This document shows, in pieces, positions 4,977-9,964 of a DNA stretch of 9,964 nt. The translations under genes were made by a program, and so were the position numbers. The notes below the pieces were generated by a model. It searched no databases. It was not told where the DNA came from and saw nothing but the letters and a program-made list of their open reading frames with translations. Location of the stretch: the NCBI GenBank assembly GCA_009827205.1, contig WUAK01000087.1, positions 1-9,964 of the forward strand, read 5' to 3'. This DNA is from Phycisphaeraceae bacterium. GTDB lineage: Bacteria; Planctomycetota; Phycisphaerae; Phycisphaerales; UBA1924. Each line of letters starts with the position of its first letter. Within the stretch, counting starts at the first letter, position 1.

Positions 4977-5699
4977 ATGGAATCCCTCGACATCGTTCGC
5001 CGCGCCGAGCAGATCATCGGCCATAGCTTCGCTCAGCCCGAGGTCATGCTGCGCGCTCTGACCCACTCATCGGTCGCCGACGACCGCCTCACCTCGAACG
5101 AACGGCTTGAGTTTCTCGGTGACGCCGTGCTCGGGCTCATCGCCTGTCAACGGATCTTCGAGCTCTACCCGGATCTTCTCGAAGGAGAGATGACCAAGAT
5201 CAAATCCGTCGCCGTGAGCCGAAAGACCTGCGCCGCGATCGCTCGACAGGTTGGCCTCGAAGACCTCCTCGTTCTCGGCAAGGGCATCCGCGATCGCGAG
5301 GGCACGCTGCCCCATTCGCTCGCCGCGGCTGCGCTCGAATCCACCATCGCGGCGGTCTACATCGACGCGGGGCTCGATACTGTCTCCGACTGGATCGCGC
5401 CACTGCTCGACGCACACATCACGCGTGCGTATGACAGCGGCCACCAGCAAAACTACAAGAGCGTTCTGCAGCAGCACGCGCAGCGTCGCTATCAGGAGAC
5501 GCCCGAATACATCCTGCTCGAACAGGACGGACCAGATCACGCCAAGACATTCCGCGTCTCGGTACGAATCGCGGGCGCTACGTACGATCCGGGCGAGGGA
5601 GCATCGAAGAAACAGGCGGAGCAGAGAGCCGCGCTTATCGCGCTCCAGGCGCTCGACGTCGTCGAACGCACCGACGACGGCACGGTCCGGATGCTCTGA
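4977..5699 (+). CDS. rnc: Ribonuclease III
   Basis: RNase III cuts double-stranded RNA, processing rRNA precursors and some mRNAs. The 240-residue protein has the normal order: catalytic domain (about 4-150) and a C-terminal double-stranded RNA-binding domain (about 159-228, NYKSVLQQHAQ, GPDHAKTFRVSV, GEGASKKQAEQRAA). The signature ERLEFLGDAVLG occupies 42-53, giving acidic residues Glu42, Glu45 and Asp49, equivalent to E. coli Glu38, Glu41 and Asp45. In the second motif, AAAALESTIAAVYID (116-130), Glu121 matches the essential E. coli Glu117, but the position three residues earlier, Asp114 in E. coli, is Ala118. The ATG at 4977 is the only ATG, GTG or TTG in frame after the TGA at 4890 that gives a full protein; no Shine-Dalgarno site precedes it. 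A structured leader lies upstream. The gene ends six bases before the stop of the convergent lipoprotein gene, and a ten-base palindrome TCTGATCAGA covers its stop. Confidence 0.96.
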   Translation: MESLDIVRRAEQIIGHSFAQPEVMLRALTHSSVADDRLTSNERLEFLGDAVLGLIACQRIFELYPDLLEGEMTKIKSVAVSRKTCAAIARQVGLEDLLVLGKGIRDREGTLPHSLAAAALESTIAAVYIDAGLDTVSDWIAPLLDAHITRAYDSGHQQNYKSVLQQHAQRRYQETPEYILLEQDGPDHAKTFRVSVRIAGATYDPGEGASKKQAEQRAALIALQALDVVERTDDGTVRML

Positions 5700-5705
5700 T
5701 CAGAT

Positions 5706-7175
5706 TCAGGGCGCCCGAAGGTCGATCACGACCGGCCTGTGGTCGCTGACCATCGCGTCGAGTTCATCGAGGTTGAGTGATTTGAGCACCTCGGGTGAGA
5801 GCCTGATCGGATCGAACACAAACGAACGCTCGAGTACCGCCGACGAATCAGAGTACACCGCGTAATCGAGTCTGCTCGGCAGGAACCGGCTCGTGGGCGA
5901 TGTCCACGTGTACATCGTGTTGTCCCCAAGAACAAACGGCGTCGCGACCGAGGCGTTGGAGCCATCAGAATCGAATCCCCGTACAAGCGTGTACAGAGGC
6001 TCGGTCCCGCCTACGAGGTTGAAGTCGCCAGCAACGACCCTGACATGGGGACCGATGTCGCGTGTCTGTTCTTCCATCATCTGGGCGATCGCCTGAGACT
6101 CTGCGATCCTGAGCATGTCCTCGCGGGTATCCATGCCGCCGCAGCACTTGAGGTGCACCGATGCGACAGCCATCGTCCCGATCGGAGTCTCGGCGAGCGC
6201 GGGCATCACCCGTACCGTCCGGTCCTCGCCCTCTGGCGCGATGACCAGGCCAGTCGGACCGATCGCTGCTAGATCGAGCCTGCTTATCACTGCGACACCC
6301 CGGCCCTCGCCTGTCACCGCGCGCCAACGACCGGAGATCGGCAGGTGTCTGTTGAACCACGAGCCGAGCTCGTCGGCCGGCGTGTCGTACCACTCCTGAA
6401 CAAGCACGATGTCGGGATCGAGTGCACGGAGAATACGGCTAAAGGGTTCTGGCTCGTCCATGGGTGACGAGTTCAGCACGTTGTACGAGACGATCCGCAC
6501 CGAACCGAGCGACTTGGGAGGCACTGATGCACGGACCCGTTTGAATCTCGGCGCAGCTTCTGGGAGCAGCGCACCAAACTCCGGCGCCTCGGCGACTCGC
6601 CTGCCCGATGCGTTGAACATCGAGAGCTTGCCCCGCAACCGTCCGGAACTCAGCAGGCCCGACTCAGGCAACAGCAGCTCGGCAGGAACACGCCTGGCGA
6701 TCCGCATCTCGAACCACTCAGACGCGTGCGACGGCGACACGCTGATGTCCAGCAGCCCGGGCGCGAGCTTGACCCGCTCTCCTTCGGGCGTGATCGCCAT
6801 GACCTGGGTCCCGTTGCCGATGCGCCCCTCGTAGGGAGGACTAAACGAGATCTCGAGATCGATCCCCAATTCTCCTGTTGGGTGACCGGTGGTCCGAGTT
6901 GCGTCCACATCGAGTGAGACAACGAGTGTCTCGTTATTCGATTGAGGCGTGATCGCCTCGCCCGCGCTGAACCGGACATAGAGGTAGTACTCGTCGCCGA
7001 CCGCGACCTCGCCCGCGGGCCAGTCGTCGATCGATGAGTCGAGCACGATCGTCATGGGCGGCGTGATCGGCGCTACAGACGTGCTGTCAGGCCCTTGAGA
7101 CCCAGCGCCCGAGCAACCAATGGCCCCGAGTGTCCCGGCGAGGAATAGACCAAGGCAGGTAAGAGTCTTTCTCAT
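5706..7175 (-). CDS. Lipoprotein with endonuclease/exonuclease/phosphatase (EEP) domain
   Basis: The 489-residue product starts MRKTLTCLGLFLAGTLGAIGC, a lipoprotein signal peptide with Cys21 as lipidation site (-3 Ala, -1 Gly), so it is probably membrane-anchored outside the cytoplasm. Residues about 40-215 appear to be a beta-rich domain (TIVLDSSIDDWP, DEYYLYVRFS, LVVSLDVDATRTTG), resembling the DOMON/CBM9-like modules placed before hydrolases. The EEP domain follows (about 225-486): VRIVSYNVLN (226-235), VQEW with the metal-binding Glu261, GVAVISR, SVHLKC with His341, AGDFNLVGG with Asp384 and Asn386, and SDHRPVVIDL with Asp478-His479. All catalytic positions of the DNase I/exonuclease III superfamily are present. 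The substrate could be nucleic acid, a phospholipid or another phosphodiester. The start at 7175 gives a perfect signal peptide and has GGAGG 11 bases upstream. Its ATG overlaps the likely start of the divergent phosphatase gene. Confidence 0.9.
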   Translation of the reverse strand: MRKTLTCLGLFLAGTLGAIGCSGAGSQGPDSTSVAPITPPMTIVLDSSIDDWPAGEVAVGDEYYLYVRFSAGEAITPQSNNETLVVSLDVDATRTTGHPTGELGIDLEISFSPPYEGRIGNGTQVMAITPEGERVKLAPGLLDISVSPSHASEWFEMRIARRVPAELLLPESGLLSSGRLRGKLSMFNASGRRVAEAPEFGALLPEAAPRFKRVRASVPPKSLGSVRIVSYNVLNSSPMDEPEPFSRILRALDPDIVLVQEWYDTPADELGSWFNRHLPISGRWRAVTGEGRGVAVISRLDLAAIGPTGLVIAPEGEDRTVRVMPALAETPIGTMAVASVHLKCCGGMDTREDMLRIAESQAIAQMMEEQTRDIGPHVRVVAGDFNLVGGTEPLYTLVRGFDSDGSNASVATPFVLGDNTMYTWTSPTSRFLPSRLDYAVYSDSSAVLERSFVFDPIRLSPEVLKSLNLDELDAMVSDHRPVVIDLRAP

Positions 7176-8523
7176 GCGCGTACTATCCTCCGTTGTGACC
7201 GGACCCGCAACCCCGCGGAGCGAGCAGTTGGACCACACCAATCCAAATCGGCTCTCACGGCACCCGGACTGGCAAAACCGCCTGGCCGAGGTCACCGAGA
7301 TGATGCGTGAGTTGTCTGCGCAGACCGAGCCTCAAGAGATGGTCAGGCGCTACCGCGAGCGTATGCGCAACATGTTCCCTGTGGATTCTTTCGTCTCGAT
7401 CAGCCGCCGAGGACTCGAGAAGCCGAAGTACATGATCACGAGGGCGTCGATCTGGGACGAGGAAATCGATCCCTGGCTCAACCGGGACAAGCTGCCCGTC
7501 TACGACTCTGGCCTGCTCGGCGAGCTCCTCTACAGCGAAGAAGCCGTCTATCTCCCGACCGTCGATTTCGACGATGACGACCCGATCGCCAAGTATCTCG
7601 CCGGCGCAAAGATTCTGATCGCGGTTCCCGCCTTCGACGAAGGCCAGGCGCTCAACATGTTCGTTGCCGGTCAGAGTGAGCACAACAGCTTCGACCCGGT
7701 TGACCTGCCCGACCTTGTCTGGCGGACAAACCTGTTCGGCAGAGCGACCGGCACACTCGTCCTCAAACGCGAGCTCGACCGCGCTTACGAGCAGGTTGAT
7801 CAGGAACTCAAGACGGTCGCCGAGATCCAGCGGTCGCTGCTGCCCTCTGAATTGCCCAAAATCGATTCGCTCGACATCGCCGCCCACTACGAGACTTCCG
7901 CTCGCGCCGGGGGCGACTACTACGACGTCTTCCCGCTCGAGAACGGCAAGTGGGGATTCCTGATCGCAGACGTCTGCGGCCACGGCACGCCCGCCGCGGT
8001 GCTCATGGCGATCATGCACGCACTCGCGCACACGTTCCCTGGATCGGTTATCCAACCAAGCGACCTGCTTGACTACGTTAACCACAAACTCGCCGGGCAT
8101 TACACGTCCGACGGAACATTTATCACAGCCTTCTACGCGATCTACGACCCGAGCGACCGCACGCTCACCTACTCGAGCGCGGGCCACAACCCGCCACGCG
8201 TCAAGCGATGCTCCGACGGATCGATGTTCATCCTTGACAAGGCGCAGTCCATCCCGCTCGGTATCGTCGAAGACACCAAATACGAACAGGAGTGCGTCCA
8301 GCTCATCCAGGGCGATCAGGTCATCCTCTACACAGACGGGATCACCGAGGCATTCAACGACAACGAAGAGCTCTACGGCACAGAGAGGCTCGACGCAGTG
8401 CTCGAAAACTGCGGCATCGATGCCAACGCGCTCATCGCCAGCGTGCTCGAATCGGTCGAAGAGTTCACCCAGGACAGACCTGCCGATGACGACCGGACAC
8501 TGCTGGTACTCAAAGTCCGCTAG
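7174..8523 (+). CDS. GAF domain plus PPM-type SpoIIE/RsbU-like serine phosphatase
   Basis: Proteins of this type dephosphorylate Ser/Thr residues, classically on anti-sigma factor antagonists in partner-switching pathways. From the ATG at 7174 the protein has 449 residues. Residues about 36-195 form a GAF-like sensor domain (AEVTEMMRELSAQ, VDSFVSISRRG, ILIAVPAFDEGQALNMFVAGQ). A helical linker (198-222, LDRAYEQVDQELKTVAEIQRSLLP) leads to the phosphatase: ARAGGDYYDVF (Asp248, Asp251), IADVCGHGTPAAVLMA (Asp266), TAFYAIYD, YSSAGHNPP, LGI, YTDGITEAFN (Asp388) and DDDRTLLVLK (Asp439/440). The metal ligands expected for a PPM/SpoIIE enzyme are present, so it should be active. No transmembrane segment is seen, hence cytoplasmic. 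The start is uncertain: the ATG at 7120 and the GTG at 7195 are alternatives, and none has a strong ribosome binding site. No STAS-domain antagonist or anti-sigma kinase lies nearby, so its target is unknown. It stops six bases before the convergent radical SAM gene. Confidence 0.92.
   Translation: MRVLSSVVTGPATPRSEQLDHTNPNRLSRHPDWQNRLAEVTEMMRELSAQTEPQEMVRRYRERMRNMFPVDSFVSISRRGLEKPKYMITRASIWDEEIDPWLNRDKLPVYDSGLLGELLYSEEAVYLPTVDFDDDDPIAKYLAGAKILIAVPAFDEGQALNMFVAGQSEHNSFDPVDLPDLVWRTNLFGRATGTLVLKRELDRAYEQVDQELKTVAEIQRSLLPSELPKIDSLDIAAHYETSARAGGDYYDVFPLENGKWGFLIADVCGHGTPAAVLMAIMHALAHTFPGSVIQPSDLLDYVNHKLAGHYTSDGTFITAFYAIYDPSDRTLTYSSAGHNPPRVKRCSDGSMFILDKAQSIPLGIVEDTKYEQECVQLIQGDQVILYTDGITEAFNDNEELYGTERLDAVLENCGIDANALIASVLESVEEFTQDRPADDDRTLLVLKVR
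7187..7191 (-). promoter_or_regulatory. Ribosome binding site of the EEP lipoprotein gene
   Basis: GGAGG on the minus strand lies 11 bases before the ATG at 7175. The spacing is long but the match is complete. It sits inside the first codons of the divergent phosphatase gene. Confidence 0.5.
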
Positions 8524-8529
8524 CCAGAC

Positions 8530-9912
8530 TCAGTTCGATTCGACCGAAACCTCTTCGCGATCAACCGTCAGCCCGACACCGCCAGCGGGCTCTGGGTATG
8601 AAAAGAACTTCGCGTCACGCTCGGTGAGCGGTTTCAGGTCGTCGTACCACGTCGCGGTCTCGTCGTACTTGGCAAAGAAGGGCTGTCTTACGAGCGACGG
8701 ATCCCTCGCCTGAAGATACTCGAGGATGAACGCCTTCTGGCCGCCCACCTCGGTGACCCCCAGGATGTGGCACTTGCCCGGGAAGCAGCTCATCGAGGGG
8801 CCGCGAACGGTGCGAGCCGTGCCAGGCAAACGCTGGTATGCCTCGCGGAAAATCTCCCAAGCCCGGACGAGCGGCAGCTCGAAGTAGCGCTGCGCGCCGG
8901 TGTCTCGCTCGACGAACATGTAGTAGGGGATGCAGCCAAGCTGAGTGCCTCGACGCCAGAGCTGCGCCCACGCGCGCGGGTCGTCGTTGATGTGGCGGAT
9001 GATCGGGCTCTGCATCCGGATGTTCCCGCCCGCTGAGCGGATCCGGCGGACGGCCTCTTCAGCGATGTCCGTCGAGAGCTCGACAGGATGGTTGTAGTGG
9101 CCCATGATCGCGACGTGCTTGCCAGCCTCGGCGATCCGCTCGAACTGCTGGAGCATCTCATCCGCGTCCGCGTCAGTCACAAACCGGTGCGGCCAATACG
9201 CGACACTCTTGGTTCCGATACGAACCGTGCGCACGGTCTCGACCTTGATAATCTCATCAACGATCGCAGCGAAGACTTTGGCCTTCATGACCATCGGGTC
9301 GCCGCCCGTGATGAGCACGTCTGTGATCTCGGGGTGCGCCTCAAGGTACCGACGCATCTGCGAGGCCTCGCGCGAAGCAAACTTGAGATCGTTCATCCCT
9401 ACGAACTGCGCCCACCTGAAGCAGAACGTGCAGTAAGCGTGACACGTCTGCCCACTGCTCGGGAAAAACAGCGCAGTCTCGCGGTACTTGTGCTGGACAC
9501 CCGGGATCTCTTCGCCGTCAACCGTCGGCACGTTGTGCGTCAGCTGGCCGGCGGGGTGCGGATTGAGCTCAAGCCGGATCTGGTTGGCAGCCTCGTCGAT
9601 CTCTGCCTTCGGCGCATCGCCGCGCACGAGCGGGAGCATCCGCTCGTAATGCTCCTCTGAGAGCATGCCCCTCTGCGGGAACGTGAGCTGAAACATCGGG
9701 TCCGCGGGGACGTTGTTCCAATCGATCAACTCGTCCATCACGTAGCGGTTGACCCGGAACGGCAGCACCGTCGAGACAGTCATCACGGATTCACGGATCT
9801 CCTCGGGCAGACGCTCCCATTCGGGCGTCTTGGTGATGTTGGCCCGGGTGAAGACCTGAAACTTCGTTGCCGTCTCGTCAGTTAGCAGGGTGCTGGCGTT
9901 CTTTCTAACCAT
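8530..9912 (-). CDS. KamA-family (lysine 2,3-aminomutase-like) radical SAM protein
   Basis: The 460-residue protein belongs to the radical SAM, PLP-dependent aminomutase-like family. Cys157, Cys161 and Cys164 in TCHAYCTFCFRW form the CxxxCxxC motif that binds the [4Fe-4S] cluster used to cleave S-adenosylmethionine. Other family features are ITGGDP (201-206), MGHYNHPVEL (270-279), MQSPIIRHINDD (300-311) and PYYMFVERDTGAQRYFELPL (329-348). Lys380 in GPSMSCFPGKCHILG is placed where lysine 2,3-aminomutase has its PLP lysine. The aspartates that hold the lysine side chain in that enzyme are not conserved by ungapped comparison (Arg336 and Ser373), so the substrate is probably not lysine. The ATG at 9912 is preferred because GGAG lies nine bases upstream; the in-frame ATG at 9951 would add 13 residues and has no such site. 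The gene stops six bases from the convergent phosphatase gene. Family certain, reaction unknown. Confidence 0.9.
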   Translation of the reverse strand: MVRKNASTLLTDETATKFQVFTRANITKTPEWERLPEEIRESVMTVSTVLPFRVNRYVMDELIDWNNVPADPMFQLTFPQRGMLSEEHYERMLPLVRGDAPKAEIDEAANQIRLELNPHPAGQLTHNVPTVDGEEIPGVQHKYRETALFFPSSGQTCHAYCTFCFRWAQFVGMNDLKFASREASQMRRYLEAHPEITDVLITGGDPMVMKAKVFAAIVDEIIKVETVRTVRIGTKSVAYWPHRFVTDADADEMLQQFERIAEAGKHVAIMGHYNHPVELSTDIAEEAVRRIRSAGGNIRMQSPIIRHINDDPRAWAQLWRRGTQLGCIPYYMFVERDTGAQRYFELPLVRAWEIFREAYQRLPGTARTVRGPSMSCFPGKCHILGVTEVGGQKAFILEYLQARDPSLVRQPFFAKYDETATWYDDLKPLTERDAKFFSYPEPAGGVGLTVDREEVSVESN

Positions 9913-9921
9913 GCTCGTTGG

Positions 9922-9925
9922 CTCC
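9922..9925 (-). promoter_or_regulatory. Ribosome binding site favouring the start at 9912 of the KamA-family gene
   Basis: GGAG on the minus strand lies nine bases before the ATG at 9912. The alternative start at 9951 is preceded by no purine-rich site in the 13 bases visible. Confidence 0.5.
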
Positions 9926-9964
9926 GTTGTGTGTCCCGGCCCTCTGACCATGCAGATCGGACGG

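Noticed and set aside
4458..5066. A 202-residue minus-strand open frame across the rpmH-rnc gap
   Set aside because: It overlaps rpmH and the start of rnc, has low-complexity Arg/Ala/Gly-rich content, and no recognisable domain; it is a high-GC artefact.
5695..5704. Palindrome TCTGATCAGA over the rnc stop as a regulatory or recombination site
   Set aside because: It is a single short palindrome lying in the stop codon and a six-base convergent gap; no second copy or other signal supports a function.
7255..8187. A 310-residue antisense open frame opposite the phosphatase gene
   Set aside because: The plus strand encodes a full GAF-SpoIIE protein; the antisense product (repeated VVV, EVL, ARV patterns) is typical of the reverse of GC-rich codons.

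Overview
The window is high-GC bacterial DNA carrying nine protein genes (one cut by the left edge) and no tRNA, rRNA, CRISPR array or insertion sequence that I can see. The gene set (RsuA-type pseudouridine synthase, YihY membrane protein, an isolated nuoB, an L34 starting MAMHYPRR, a KamA-type radical SAM enzyme of the GPSMS type, GAF-SpoIIE phosphatase and lipoproteins) and the many unclustered, alternating genes best fit Planctomycetota, probably class Phycisphaerae. This is a judgement from protein style, not a search result.

Layout. 1-2404 (+) is a tight operon: the 3' part of a pseudouridine synthase gene, a YihY/UPF0761 membrane protein with a winged-helix tail, and a 62-residue probable lipoprotein, joined by ATGA and GTGA stop/start overlaps. 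2459-3031 (+) is nuoB with its own strong ribosome binding site and no other Complex I gene beside it. 3076-4317 (-) encodes a membrane protein of unknown function with an N-terminal Cys/His cluster, four membrane segments and a 68-residue tandem repeat predicted to face the periplasm; its DNA looks less GC-rich than its neighbours. 4450-4593 (-) is rpmH (ribosomal protein L34). 4594-4976 holds no gene: it has an A+T-rich patch, probably the rpmH promoter zone, and a run of GC-rich hairpins that would lie in the 5' leader of rnc. 4977-5699 (+) is rnc (RNase III), whose third active-site acidic residue is Ala. 5706-7175 (-) is a lipoprotein with an endonuclease/exonuclease/phosphatase domain. 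7174-8523 (+) is a GAF plus SpoIIE-type phosphatase whose likely start overlaps that of the divergent lipoprotein gene. 8530-9912 (-) is a KamA-family radical SAM protein.

The genes do not form one pathway. Several are RNA or translation housekeeping genes (pseudouridine synthase, L34, RNase III), one is respiratory (NuoB), and the rest are envelope or signalling proteins. I found no defence island, phage or obvious new multi-gene system. The best leads are single-gene oddities: the RNase III active-site substitution beneath a structured leader, the duplicated-domain membrane protein, the aminomutase-like enzyme lacking lysine-recognition aspartates, and the YihY-winged helix fusion.
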